From Ceratotherium simum simum (Eukaryota > Chordata > Mammalia > Perissodactyla > Rhinocerotidae), in contig NW_004454177.1 of NCBI RefSeq assembly GCF_000283155.1, positions 26,079,425-26,143,424 of the forward strand: DNA of 64,000 bases, in the 5' to 3' direction. The notes beneath the pieces were generated by a model. The model was not told the DNA's origin. It saw only the letters and a list, made by a program, of their open reading frames with translations, and made no database searches. The position numbers and the translations under genes were made by a program. Below, in pieces: positions 11,036 to 21,266 of this stretch. Numbering within the stretch: position 1 is the first letter of the stretch; each line of letters starts with the position of its first letter.

Positions 11036-11299
11036 TGAATATGGCAAGTATTCTCTCCCCTACAAAAACAGAAGAAAACAAGCAAGCAAAACCAAAAACC
11101 CAACTTGCGTCAGTTTCTATTGGTCTACCATGGGCTCTTCACATTCTGGGTCCACCAGAAAAAAAGCTGATGCAACTAATTACAACATTGTGAATGACTG
11201 TGGGACAATGCTTAATTCATAGTTTTAAGTCCCCAAATATCACTTTTCCTCCTTTGTTCACTATGACCCTGACAAGTCTCCAGAAGTGAGGAGCACAAT
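11036..11299. other. Unassigned DNA
   Basis: Nothing recognised. Confidence 0.4.
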
Positions 11300-11490
11300 T
11301 TTGTGTATTTGGGTTTAAGTTCTAGCCCTGGCTCATGCTAACAGGGTGACCTTCAGCAAGATCATAGACCACAGGGACAGGACCCAGGTTTTGTCAGCTG
11401 CAACATGGGATGGGTGACAGCCTGCTCTCTGGATGATGTGGGAATCCAATAAAATGCAAAGTCCTTTACAAGTGTTAGTGGCTAATATCC
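11300..11490 (+). mobile_element. Diverged MIR SINE
   Basis: 'tgggtttaagttctagccct' through 'aggtttt...ctgcaacatggg' to 'aaatgcaaagtcctttacaa' follows MIR order, though it is well diverged. Confidence 0.5.
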
Positions 11491-12154
11491 TTAGTATCTG
11501 GTGCGATAATATCTTCTTTGCTACCTTCTTTGTAAAGCAGTTAATTCCATAGCATATGCTTCGAGAAGGGCAGGAGTCCACCTAGTCCACTGCCCGGTTA
11601 GAGCCAAATGTGAACTCAGAAGGGAACGTTGAGGTTGTCGGCCCACCCCGTCCCTGGTGACCACTGTGTCTACGAAGCACCTTCCCTCCACTGAGGTTTC
11701 TTGCTCTGAAAAAGAGAGAAAAGCGTGTGTCCTGCAAAGCCGGGGCATTGTTTAAACTCCCTCTTTCGCCTACTTTAGTCCTTATAGAAAAGAAGGAGCT
11801 GTCAGTTCCCCATTTCTAGAGCGTGAAGGGAGATTAATAACAATAATAGTTCATGTGGAGATAATGTTCCCTGAAAAATACCTCTCCAGTCTAATTCTCT
11901 CAGTTCAGAGAAATGGGTCCTGAGAGGCAGGAGAATTGATATGATTATGAGTCATACACTTGGAGAGATACGAAATAACTCAATCAGCCCAGAATCCCAT
12001 CACTTTCCTTACCTGAGTTCTCCATTAAACTCAATTTGCTTTTCTCAAGTTAGGCCAAATTTTTAGCGGTGACTTAAGCTAGTCCTGAAATTTGAGCCCA
12101 CAGCACGACCATATCTTTACTTAAAGTGGTCAGTGCCTGGGCTTATCATTCAAA
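11491..12154. other. Unassigned DNA
   Basis: No gene recognised. A faint antisense MIR may lie near 11815-12000, too weak to call. Confidence 0.4.
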
Positions 12155-12290
12155 TTAATGCAGTGGAAAGAGCACTGGCTTAGACAGTGGCTCTGCCCCT
12201 TCGTGGCTGTGCTGTCATTTAGGACAATGGGGTAATAATGAGACCATGGTCATAGTCATAGCGCCTGTGGTGTCAGGGATTGGCTAAGGT
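12155..12290 (+). mobile_element. MIR-type SINE, 5' part
   Basis: 'gtggaaagagcactggctta' plus 'ggctctgccccttcgtggct' match the MIR head and core. The 3' half is decayed. Confidence 0.6.
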
Positions 12291-13274
12291 TTTCTCTATT
12301 CCCTCTTCCTCTTCTTCACATTCCCTGTAAGTGCAAATTTAGTGCCTATTTGGAGATTATCTCCCCTTACACACTTCCAGGCACCTGTCTAGATTCTTTC
12401 CCTTAAATTTCTAAGGAGAAATTTAACCCTGCCCTCTCTAGGTAATTGGCAGAGCACGTGGATTTGCCTCTCTTAGCAACAAATAATAATCACACCTCAG
12501 GTCCTACAAAAGGCTACAACCATGAACTCTTTCACATTCTGGTCATTATAAGAGCCTGATTTGTGAGAAATCGTGTTGATGGAGGGATGGATGAGGAACA
12601 CCTATTTCCTTCATCCATCTACATGTGATGAGTTCTATCATTGGATCAGCTAGATCATGCAAGAGCTGTGCTCTTGGACCGATGAATTTGACCCTCATAA
12701 AATCACTTTCACTGAACAGTTGCTCAGAGTGGGTCATTGTTCTCCACTGCAGAGCATCATGAGAAACAGCCCCAGGAAATATCTGATTGTAGCTTTTATA
12801 GGGTAGTGTTAGGACATCCCCCAGACCTCATCCCAATGGGTCTCCCCAGTGAGAAGCCACGGGAGGATTCCTCATGACACCAGGTCTTGGCAACTGGAAA
12901 AGCAGTGCATCTTCCAGAGGAACGGGATTGGTTTGCCTCACAGATTTGGTGAGTCCTATAGAGGCCAGGAACTCCTCTTCGCTTAGCCACTAGGAAGTTC
13001 TCAGGCAGATCTGTGCCGATTCCTTGCATCCCACTTGTCTCCATGCTTCCTTTGCCAGTCACTCTCCAGCTCTACAGCCTGAATGCCTTCTACCCTTAAT
13101 TTTTTCCTTTTGTATCATATATATTTTTGTTAGAACCACACAACTTTTCTAGAAAAAAGAGGAAATTATAAATACATTTCAGAAATTATAGGATGCCTTG
13201 AATGGTTTCCTAACAATTTCTTGTATGTACATTGAATCTTCTTAAGTAGATTATAGTCAAAACAAGAGGAAGTT
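12291..13274. other. Unassigned DNA
   Basis: Almost 1 kb with no repeat I can name and no supported gene. The ORFs at 12546-12737 and 12796-13062 (both minus) lack any family resemblance. Confidence 0.5.
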
Positions 13275-13630
13275 TCTATGGACTGAATATTTGTGTGCCC
13301 CCAAAAGTCATATGTTGAAGACCTCATGCCCAGTGTGATGGTATTAGGGGGTGGGGCCTTCAGGGGTAATTAGGTCATGAGGGTGGAGCCTCATGAATGG
13401 TATTAGTGCCCTTATAAGAAGAGACACGAGATAGATGATCTCTCAGCCATGTGAGGACACAGCAAGAAGGGGGCCTTTGCAACCAGGAAGAGAGTTCTCA
13501 CCAGACACCGAATCTGCTGGCACATTGACCTTAGACTTCCCGGTTTCCGGAACTGTGAGAAATAAGTGTTTGTTGTTTAAGACACCTAGTCTGTGGTATT
13601 TTGTTATAGCAGTCTGAGCAGACTAAGACA
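13275..13630 (+). mobile_element. Solo LTR of MaLR type (MST/MLT1-like), copy 1
   Basis: Begins 'ctatggactgaatatttgtg', contains 'tggtattagggggtggggcc', 'cttataagaagagacacgag', 'ccatgtgaggacacagcaag' and 'aactgtgagaaataagtg', and ends 'gagcagactaagaca'. This is the standard landmark series of ERVL-MaLR LTRs. No internal retroviral sequence is attached. Confidence 0.9.
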
Positions 13631-14297
13631 GAGGGTCATTTTTTTTTTCACTTCTTTTACGTCTCTCATTGTGTCAGTTTAGGTGCCAAGACAGAATTAG
13701 ACCTGCAAGAGTTTTATTTGGTGGAACACTTGTGAAGGATAAAGGGGAGAGGGAGCAGGAGAAAGTGGAGAGGGTCTTCAGTCCCTGATGCAGGTCTGAT
13801 ATCTGTGAAAGGAGAAAGGGAAGGAAGGAGCACTGGGTAAGAGGAGCCTCCGACTGCAGTGAGCTCTGGGAAAGTCTCAGCCAGGCCAATGGGAGCGCCA
13901 GAGCAAAGATTTCCCACCAGAGAAGTGTGCAGTGGGCAGGGACGGCCAGGCTGTAGTACTCCTGCCATGCCTAGTCATTGGCCTGGAACAGTGGGAAGAG
14001 TATGACCTCAGCATGAGTGTTTGGGGAGACCTGAATGTGTAGCAGCTGGAGGCTGTTCACCAACTACTTTCCTCACAGCAGGCTCTCTTGAAGGGAGATC
14101 TGAGTGGCAGACCTCAGTGGCTGCCGCATCCACAGTGCCTAGTACACTGCAATTCGGAAGTCTCTTTCAGCAGGGTGCATGTTTCACACCTTCCAGTTTC
14201 TCCTCATCAACAAAACTTAGCTGTTTTGCATGCTGTTCTCTTAAGATTTTGTGTCCCGTTTTCTTTGGCCCTTGATGCCCTCTCCTCAGGAAATGAG
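13631..14297. other. Unassigned DNA between two MaLR LTRs
   Basis: No recognisable retroviral internal sequence. 13700-13960 is purine-rich and could be an antisense LTR relic. Overlapping ORFs at 13674-13968 (minus) and 14021-14480 (plus) are not supported as genes. Confidence 0.4.
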
Positions 14298-14535
14298 TGC
14301 CATAGGAGAGTGGCTAAGAGTGCAGGTTCTGGAGCCAGACTGCCAGGGTCCATAATGTGGATCAACTGCCTACTAGCTGTGGGAACTGGGGCAAAGTACC
14401 TAACTCTGTGCCTCAGTTTCCTCACTTACAAAATGATGACAATAATAGTACCTTTCTCATGGGGTTGTTGTAAAAATTAAATGCTTCACATGAAGCACTT
14501 AGAACAGAGCTTTGGAAATAATAATTTCTCAGACA
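14298..14535 (+). mobile_element. MIR SINE, near full length
   Basis: Clear MIR order: 'gagtgcaggttctggagcca', 'tgcctactagctgtgggaac', 'gtgcctcagtttcctcactt', 'catggggttgttgtaaaaat', 'gcacttagaacagagctttg'. Confidence 0.9.
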
Positions 14536-14550
14536 ATGATAACAATTGCG

Positions 14551-14878
14551 ATGCTCCCAAATTCATATGTTGAAATCTAGCCCCCAAGGGGATAGTATTT
14601 GGAGGTGGGGCCTTTGAGAGGCAGTGAGGTCATAAGGGCAGAGCCCTCATGAATGAGATTAATGCCTTTATAAAAGAGATCCCAAAGAGCTCCCTTGCTC
14701 TCTCCACCATTGAGGATACAACGAGAAGTCTGCAACTCTGAAGAGGGCCCCCACCCGACCATGCTGGCACCCTGATCTTGGACTTCTAGCCTCTAGAACT
14801 GTGAGAAATGAGTCTACGTTGCTTATAAGTCACCTAGTCTATGATATTTTGTTATAGCAGCCCAAACAGACTAAGACA
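14551..14878 (+). mobile_element. Solo LTR of MaLR type, copy 2
   Basis: 'aaattcatatgttgaaatct', 'ttggaggtggggcctttgag', 'tagaactgtgagaaatgagt' and the end 'aacagactaagaca' are the same landmarks as the copy at 13275-13630 in the same orientation. The first few bases of the LTR are missing. Confidence 0.85.
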
Positions 14879-15211
14879 ACTAATTAATTAAAAATTAGTA
14901 AGTTCTCAGGTGAAGTTAATATAGCAATATTAATATGGCGTGTCTCCCATTAACACGTTTGAGTTTGAAATTTTGCCTTTCCATTTATCCTGTTTGAATA
15001 CCTCTAAGGCATTTCAAACAGACCGGCAGAAAGCTTTAAGGAACCCTTCATATCACTTCATGTGGGCTGGTAACTTTCCCCCTGGCTTTGGAACCAGACA
15101 TAAAGTTGTTAGCATAAGGCCCAACACATAGTAAGCACTTGAAAAGGTAGCTATTTCTACCACAAGCACTGTTAAAGGTGGTCTCTGGCTTATTTTTTCC
15201 TTTTCATTCTT
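14879..15211. other. Unassigned DNA
   Basis: Nothing recognised with confidence. Confidence 0.4.
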
Positions 15212-15425
15212 CCGTTTACTCAACATTTATTGAGCATCTGTGGGTGTCAGGCACTCTGGTAAATGCTAGAGAATCAAAGATAAATCAGACATAGTTCTTG
15301 CCCTCCACAAGACCAAACTCTAAGAGGAGAGAAGGGACGGGCACAAAAATAACTATAATAAAGGGCAGAAAATCATAAGAATTTTAGTACAGGGTTGGAT
15401 AAAGTGCTAAGAGAGCAGAGAAGAG
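15212..15425 (-). mobile_element. L2 LINE 3' part
   Basis: 'tcaacatttattgagcatct', 'ggcactctggtaaatgctag' and 'cttgccctccacaagacc' give the reversed L2 3' end. Confidence 0.75.
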
Positions 15426-15973
15426 GGAGAAATTGCTTCCAGCTGGGCATCAGGGAAAACATTCTGGAAAAACAGATCTGTCACATGGTTCATAAACGCC
15501 AAGATCTAGACCCGCAGGGCCTGGGCGTGTGCAGAAAGCAGCCCTTTGGAAAGGGAATGTCAGGCGTCACATTTCTCACCTGCCATAGCCTGGCCTGGGC
15601 ACACACTGTGTGTTCTCAGGGACTATGTATGCTTTACAGGGACCAGCTGCCTCTCAAATCTTATTGCAAATATAATTGGCAGATCTACACAGCAAATCAG
15701 AAGTAATCACGATGATAGCTTCAAGCCTGGCATCTGTTCCTTGTAAGCATTCTATAAACAATGCTCTGAACGCTTTTCTGGAACTCAAGGAGACAGGCAT
15801 CAGGGCCTTTTCCTTTTGTTTGTCGCAGGTCATTAACAAAATAATTGCGTGAGGCGCCAGCACCCCATTAAGGGCGGTAACTCCATCCCTCAGGGGAATT
15901 GCCACCTGTCTCCTGCTTAGCCTAAATTTGCTTCTAACTGTGTTACTCTTTTGATTTGTTCATATTCTGCCTT

Positions 15974-16009
15974 CACAACCTCCACTTCGCCCACAACCTC
16001 CACTTTGCC
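15974..16009 (+). repeat. Two-copy 18-bp tandem duplication
   Basis: 'cacaacctccacttcgcc' is followed directly by the same unit with one change (c to t). A weaker third unit may follow. Confidence 0.85.
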
Positions 16010-16408
16010 CACATCCCCCACTAGGCTTCTCCTAAAATAAATGCAACCTGAGGACTCACATCGCTTGTGTTTCTGTTCCTCAGAGCCTCCTCTGGAAGAC
16101 TGCCATGGTTGAGATTTCTAGTTAGATGGGCTGCTCCTCCGTGGCCACATTTCAATCACTTCTATTTGGGGTCCATTTTGTGGAACAGCAGGAAACTCCA
16201 GGTTTTTTTCTGTCCACCTTTAATAACTGTGAGGTCTGGGACTGGCTGGTGACCTCATTTAGGCTCCCTGATTTGATCGTGGCAGTCCTGATTCTAAAGT
16301 AGGAAAAATGCAGGGAAGTATGTGGTGCCACGTGAGGCAAGAGAAGGCTCTGGATTCCTGGCACTGTTACTTTGAGGTCCCTTTCACTGAGATGGGGAAG
16401 CACTGGTT

Positions 16409-16429
16409 GGGGGAGGGGGAGGGCAGGGG
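16409..16429 (+). other. Guanine-quadruplex motif
   Basis: Four G-runs of 5, 5, 3 and 4 separated by loops of 1, 1 and 2 bases, a strong canonical quadruplex pattern. It lies in DNA I could not assign to a repeat. Confidence 0.6.
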
Positions 16430-16559
16430 AAACAAGAGTTCAGTTTTGGAAAGTTTGAGATTCCCTTTAAATAGTACAAATGGAGATGTAGAGTAGGCAG
16501 GTAGATATCTAAGTACGGAGTTCTGAAAAAAGGTTAAGGTTAGACATATAATAGAAATA

Positions 16560-16970
16560 AACAGATATATATACACACACACAAAGAGAAAGAAATTTGG
16601 GAATCTTCAGAATATAGATGTTATTTAAATCTGTGGGACTGGATAATATCACCAAGGAAGTGAATGCTTATAGAGAAGAGAAGAAGAGTCCTAGGACCTT
16701 CCAAAGGTTAGAAGTCATGGAGAAGATGAGGACCCAGCAAAGGAGATTAAAGAGGAGCAGCCAATGAGGCAAGAAAAATCTAGGAGGATTTAGAGTCCTG
16801 GAAGCCAAAGGAAGGAAGCATTTTGAGGAGGAATGATCAATTGGGCCAGCTGGCTGATGGGTCAAGTGAGGTGGGACCTGAGAACTGACTGTGGGATTCA
16901 GCAACAGGGAAGTTATTGGTGACCTTGACAAGAGCAGTATCAGGCAAGTTTGTTCTGGCTTCTGGGCCCA
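16560..16970 (-). mobile_element. L2 LINE ORF2 fragment
   Basis: Read on the minus strand, 'ctgctcttgtcaaggtcacc' (16921-16940) and the preceding stretch equal the L2 ORF2 segment that runs on to 'aatgacctccatgttgcc'. A short TA/CA repeat lies near 16563-16582. Confidence 0.75.
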
Positions 16971-17105
16971 TGTTCCCACTGTGACATCCCCTTACCTACC
17001 ATGAGCACTGCATTCTCTCCCCGGGCCTCACTCTCAGCTTTTCCATGCAACAAATGTCCTTGAAATCCTTTGCCACTGCTCAGAACTTCTGTCTCCTGAC
17101 ATTAC
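16971..17105. other. Unassigned DNA
   Basis: Nothing recognised. Confidence 0.4.
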
Positions 17106-17251
17106 AGAGATTCTTAGCCTTTTGGGGTCAGAGACTCTTTGAGAAACCCATATAAATATGTGCTCTTTCTCCACATCCACATACAATAATGTATTATAAT
17201 TTAAAAAGTTCACAGACTCCCTAATCCCCGATCTGAGGTTAAGAAAGCCTT
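17106..17251. mobile_element. Short hAT-type transposon relic
   Basis: Left end 'agagattcttagccttttgg' and right end 'tgaggttaagaaagcct' are roughly inverted complements, as in the 'ggttcttaacctttt' hAT non-autonomous families. Subfamily not named. Confidence 0.55.
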
Positions 17252-17292
17252 ACCTAATGAGTTTCCTTCAGCTCTGGCAACGCAGAGGTCTT

Positions 17293-17306
17293 AAAACCGC
17301 AGTTTG
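17293..17306 (+). repeat. Target-site duplication, left copy, of the LINE-1
   Basis: 'aaaaccgcagtttg' matches 17674-17689 ('aaaaacccgcagtttg') apart from an extra a and c. Confidence 0.8.
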
Positions 17307-17678
17307 ATGGATGGACATTGAGGGTATAATGCCAAGTGAAATAAGTCAGAGGGAGAAGGTCAAATACCGTATGATTTCCTTCATTAAGTAGTAGATAATA
17401 ACAACAATAAACAAACACATAGGGACAGAGATTGGATTGGTGGTTACCAGAGGGGAAGGGGGGAGGGAGGAGGGTGAAAGGGATAATTCGGTACATGTGT
17501 GTGGTGATGGGTTGTAATTAGTATTTTGGTGGTGAACGTGATGTAATCTATGCAGAAATAGAAGTATAATGATGTACACCTGAAATTTTTACAATGTTAT
17601 AAACCAATGTTACTGCAATAAACAAAAAATAAAAAAAAAAATGAAAAGGAATAAAAATGGAGTAGGTCAAAAAAAAAA
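17307..17678 (+). mobile_element. 5'-truncated LINE-1 3' end with two A-tails
   Basis: Starts at 'atggatggacattgagggta' and runs through the 3' UTR ('ggttaccagaggggaagggg'). A first A-tail ends at 17641, then come 27 non-LINE-1 bases (17642-17668) and a second A-run (17669-17678), followed by the right target-site copy. This is the layout of a LINE-1 carrying a short 3' transduction. A G-quadruplex motif at 17452-17474 belongs to the LINE-1 3' UTR polypurine tract. Confidence 0.9.
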
Positions 17679-17689
17679 CCCGCAGTTTG
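17674..17689 (+). repeat. Target-site duplication, right copy, of the LINE-1
   Basis: Partner of 17293-17306. Its first As overlap the A-tail, as is usual. Confidence 0.8.
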
Positions 17690-18290
17690 TCCATCCCAGA
17701 CCTAAAACTCTCCTTATATCTTTGTTCAAATCAAAGACAATTAGAGCTAAGAGCTGATAATGTGTTTATTATAAGCTCTCAGGGAGGCAAATTTAGGACA
17801 AACACAAGCAGACGTGGTAACCAATTCAAATGTGTATTTAAATGGGATAATTTCACCTGTATCCATACCTCCTTAGCTTCACTTTAGACCTGATCTCTTC
17901 TGCTGGTTACAATAGGTGATTAGACTGGGGCAGCCAAATCCTCTATGCCAAGGATCGTAAACTCAACATCTGTGGGGACCAGGCACGTAATGAAACAGGC
18001 TGAAATGCATGGAAAACACAGGGTCTGCAGTGAACAGGTAAAGCGGAGAGCACACACGTGCTTTGAAACGAGCAGCTGATACTCTGGCAAATGTTGATGT
18101 GCAAGAATTTCAGCTCATATTGCTAGAACTTGTGATTTTTCAAGATAATTTGCAATCTTGATTCTCATGCAGGATAAATAAAATATGTAAGCAGCAGCTA
18201 GAATGTGTAGTTTGTAGGATATCAGCTTATGACCCTACAGCTAGGCCAAGTCAGAGGGAAGACTAAAGTATGTTTATAGATTAATTCTGG
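17690..18290. other. Unassigned DNA
   Basis: No repeat or gene recognised. Confidence 0.45.
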
Positions 18291-18841
18291 TGTGGGAGTC
18301 TACTTCTTTTCTTCGTTGTGACACATTGTATTTTCCAAAAATCACCCAAGTAATATTTCCAGTCCCACGTATTTTCCAGAATCTTACCATTCATATCAAG
18401 TGCACCTGGAACCTGCGTTGGCCTTTGTAGCTGGCTTGACAAACAGACATGATGCTGAGTGACTGCCAAGACCAAATCATATGAAGCAATATGCTTTCTA
18501 GCTGGTTCTCTCTCTCTCTTAGAACGCTCACCCTAGAAACCCAGCTGCTAGGCTGTGAGGAAGCCCAAACTAGCCCAGCAGAGGTCACATGGAGATCCTC
18601 ATGTGGAGAGGAACTGAGGCCCCCAGCCAGCATCAACCACCCAGTATGTATGAGAACAAACCTTCAAATAATTTTAAGCCCTCAACCTTTGAGTCATGCA
18701 GCTAAGGCCTTCAGGGAGCAAAGACAAGCTGTTTCTGCTGTGCCTTCTCCAAATTCCTGACCCACAGACTGGGAGAGAATAATAAATAGTTGCTTTATGT
18801 CATTAAGTTGGAGTGGCTTGTTAGGCAGCCATAGTAACTGA
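18291..18841 (+). mobile_element. MLT1-type solo LTR, near full length
   Basis: Starts 'tgtgggagtctacttctttt', contains 'gctgtgaggaagcccaaact', 'cccagccagcatcaaccacc', 'caaattcctgacccacagac' and 'aataataaatagttgcttta', and ends 'gcagccatagtaactga'. These are ordered landmarks of MLT1 LTRs. Confidence 0.9.
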
Positions 18842-19402
18842 GTTTCCATTTACAAATATGGGAGTGCTTCAGCAAATCCATCCGTGGAATACACCTTTTA
18901 GAAACATCTTCTCTCCCTGGAGTCTTTTTAAATTATGATTTTCTTTGGCTGATGCCCCACTGACGCTCCTATGACTCTGACTTCCAGACTTTTCCGAGAC
19001 TGCAGTCTTCATTTTGATGATGCTCCGGTTGTTCTTCATGTGAGCACAGTGCCAACTTCAGCTCCTCTCCACTGTCCCAGGAACCTCACTCGTCATGCGC
19101 TGAAGCAGACTCCCAGCAGTCTCTGGAAATAAGTCTGTTCTGGGTAGGCAAGCTATGTTTGCATTCTTTAACTTTTTCACTCTCTAAAAATAGCAGTTTT
19201 CATGAACTAGGCTTAAGTTTCAAACTCTAAATGCTGCTTTTTTGTTGGAGAGCCTTCCTCCACCTTGTCCATGAGGGTCACAGCTCAAGCAGTAAAACAT
19301 CCTCTGGGAGACTTGACCTAACCACCTCTTTTTCCCAGACAAAATTCGAGGCCCTGTGCCCATAGCAAACATCCGGTGCAGCACAGACCAGGGCAGCAGA
19401 GG
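18842..19402. other. Unassigned DNA
   Basis: Nothing recognised. No supported ORF. Confidence 0.45.
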
Positions 19403-19628
19403 CAGGATGGTGAAAGGAGTTTGCAGTCAGACAGACCTGGGTGTGAATCTTGCTTTGCCACTTAATTTTGAGCTGTGGACCTTGGACAAGTTGGGTCCTA
19501 CATGTATAAAATAGAGATAATAATGCCTATCTCTTAGTGTTATTGGGGAGTAAATAGATAAGGTATGGAAAGTGCTTACCAGTATATCTGGAACATAAGT
19601 AAAGCCTGGTAGAGAAAGTTATTACTGG
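19403..19628 (+). mobile_element. MIR SINE
   Basis: 'gtttgcagtcagacagacct', 'ttgctttgccacttaatttt', 'aaatagagataataatgcct' and 'gtgttattggggagtaaata' give MIR order. The minisatellite starts where it ends. Confidence 0.8.
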
Positions 19629-19790
19629 AACTACCACCACCTCCATGAGTACCAGCAGCACCAATAACAACAACACCTCCACCATGCGCATCACCACAAT
19701 CACCATACCACCATGACCATCATCTCCACCAGTACCAGTACCACCACCACCACCACCAGTAACAACAACACCTCCACCACTCGCATCACT
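19629..19790 (+). repeat. ACC-rich minisatellite, left part
   Basis: The phrase 'aacaacaacacctccacca' starts at 19666 and recurs at 19761, giving a 95-bp composite unit made of ACC, ATC and AAC triplets. The ORF through it (Thr/Ser-rich on plus, Val/Gly-rich on minus) is a by-product of triplet repeats. Confidence 0.9.
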
Positions 19791-20250
19791 NNNNNNNNNN
19801 NNNNNNNNNNNNNNNNNNNNNNNNNNNNNNNNNNNNNNNNNNNNNNNNNNNNNNNNNNNNNNNNNNNNNNNNNNNNNNNNNNNNNNNNNNNNNNNNNNNN
19901 NNNNNNNNNNNNNNNNNNNNNNNNNNNNNNNNNNNNNNNNNNNNNNNNNNNNNNNNNNNNNNNNNNNNNNNNNNNNNNNNNNNNNNNNNNNNNNNNNNNN
20001 NNNNNNNNNNNNNNNNNNNNNNNNNNNNNNNNNNNNNNNNNNNNNNNNNNNNNNNNNNNNNNNNNNNNNNNNNNNNNNNNNNNNNNNNNNNNNNNNNNNN
20101 NNNNNNNNNNNNNNNNNNNNNNNNNNNNNNNNNNNNNNNNNNNNNNNNNNNNNNNNNNNNNNNNNNNNNNNNNNNNNNNNNNNNNNNNNNNNNNNNNNNN
20201 NNNNNNNNNNNNNNNNNNNNNNNNNNNNNNNNNNNNNNNNNNNNNNNNNN
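19791..20250. other. Assembly gap, 460 N
   Basis: Unknown bases inside the minisatellite. The distance between flanking unit phases (19761 to 20273) is not a multiple of 95, so either the units vary or the gap length is an estimate. Confidence 1.
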
Positions 20251-20580
20251 CAGTACCACCACCACTGCCAATAACAACAACACCTCCACCACTCGCATCA
20301 CCACAATCACCATACCACCATGACCATCATCTCCACCAGTACCAGCACTACCACCACCAACACCAACACCTCCACCAGTACCAGGACCACCACCACTAGT
20401 AAAAACAACACCACTTCCGTCACTTGCAATGACCATAATCACCATGCCACCACCACCTCCACCAGTACAGCAACACCACCACCAATGATAAGAATGAAAA
20501 CAACACCACCTCTATCCCTTGCACCACCACAATCCCCATACCACCACCACTGCCACCTCTACCATCACTGCCTCCTCTGC
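20251..20580 (+). repeat. ACC-rich minisatellite, right part
   Basis: Units start near 20273, 20402 and 20497, so the period varies (about 129 and 95) and the units become more diverged to the right ('cacttccgtcacttgcaatg', 'cacctctatcccttgcacc'). Confidence 0.85.
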
Positions 20581-20584
20581 CACA

Positions 20585-20738
20585 TTGTATTTGTTCATTT
20601 GGCTCACCTACTATAGGAAGCACAATTCAAAGGCAGGGCGGGTGACTTGATGTCTTTGTATTCACAGTGCCCCCACGTCGTGCTCTGAAATAGTACACAC
20701 AAATATTTTGTGGAACACATCAATGAATGAACATACAT
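20585..20738 (+). mobile_element. L2 LINE 3' end
   Basis: 'gatgtctttgtattcacagt' to 'ttttgtggaacacatcaatg' with a terminal 'aatgaatgaa' resembles the L2 3' terminus. Confidence 0.6.
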
Positions 20739-20789
20739 GGTAATATTTTAAAATCACCTTTAGCTCTACATACTTTTATGACGAGGCTA

Positions 20790-20890
20790 TGAGATCTAAC
20801 ATAATTTGAGTTCCTACAGTGTGAAAGGTGCTGAGCGGGCACATTGTATATGATGTCACATGTAATCTTTAGCCTCAACTTCTATCCCCA
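20790..20890 (-). mobile_element. MIR SINE fragment
   Basis: 'gagttcctacagtgtgaaag' followed by 'gtcacatgtaatctttagcc' is the reversed MIR tail (acgtgccaggcactgt...atctcatttaatcctc). Confidence 0.5.
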
Positions 20891-21072
20891 GCAATCCCTG
20901 TATCTATAACCCCGCTTCTCACTCACCATCTCACTTTTTTAGGCCCACCTCTGGCTGAGCAGAGTTACTATCCACTCCTCAGTGTTGCCCTTTCTTAGTG
21001 TTCTTAAGTTCCTCTATATTCTTGATAATTTAAGAATGATTTGTGCTAATTTTAGATTGTATTCATGTAAAC
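20891..21072. other. Unassigned DNA
   Basis: Nothing recognised. Confidence 0.4.
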
Positions 21073-21266
21073 TAGTGGTTCTTGAAGTGTGGTCCTTGGC
21101 CGAGCAGCAACACCAGCATCATCTGGGAACTTGATAGAAATGCAAATTCTTGAGCCCCTACCTCAAACCTAATGACGTAGAAACTCTAGGAGTGGGGCCC
21201 AGCAATCTGTGTTTTCACAAGCCCTCCAGATGATTCTGACGCTCAGTCAGATTTGAAAACCACTGC
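21073..21266. mobile_element. Non-autonomous hAT transposon (MER type)
   Basis: Ends 'agtggttcttgaagtgtggt' and 'gatttgaaaaccactg' are inverted complements at their tips. The interior has 'aaatgcaaattcttgagccc' and 'ggagtggggcccagcaatct'. A relative lies at 25772-25958 in the opposite sense. Confidence 0.8.

Larger units (their letters stand above)
15426..16559. other. Unassigned DNA
   Basis: More than 1 kb without a recognised gene. An AATAAA lies near 16036 and an 18-bp duplication at 15974-16009, so part of it could be an LTR relic. That is only a guess. Confidence 0.4.

Noticed and set aside
13275..14878. A possible short provirus between two LTRs
   Set aside because: The interior contains a MIR and no viral sequence, and the LTRs differ clearly.
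19713..20445. Long Thr/Ser-rich and Val/Gly-rich ORFs on both strands
   Set aside because: They run through a 460-N gap and ACC-triplet repeat DNA. The residue bias comes from the triplets.
19629..20580. Regular repeats that could be taken for a CRISPR array
   Set aside because: Units are low-complexity triplets with no unique spacers, and the genome is mammalian.
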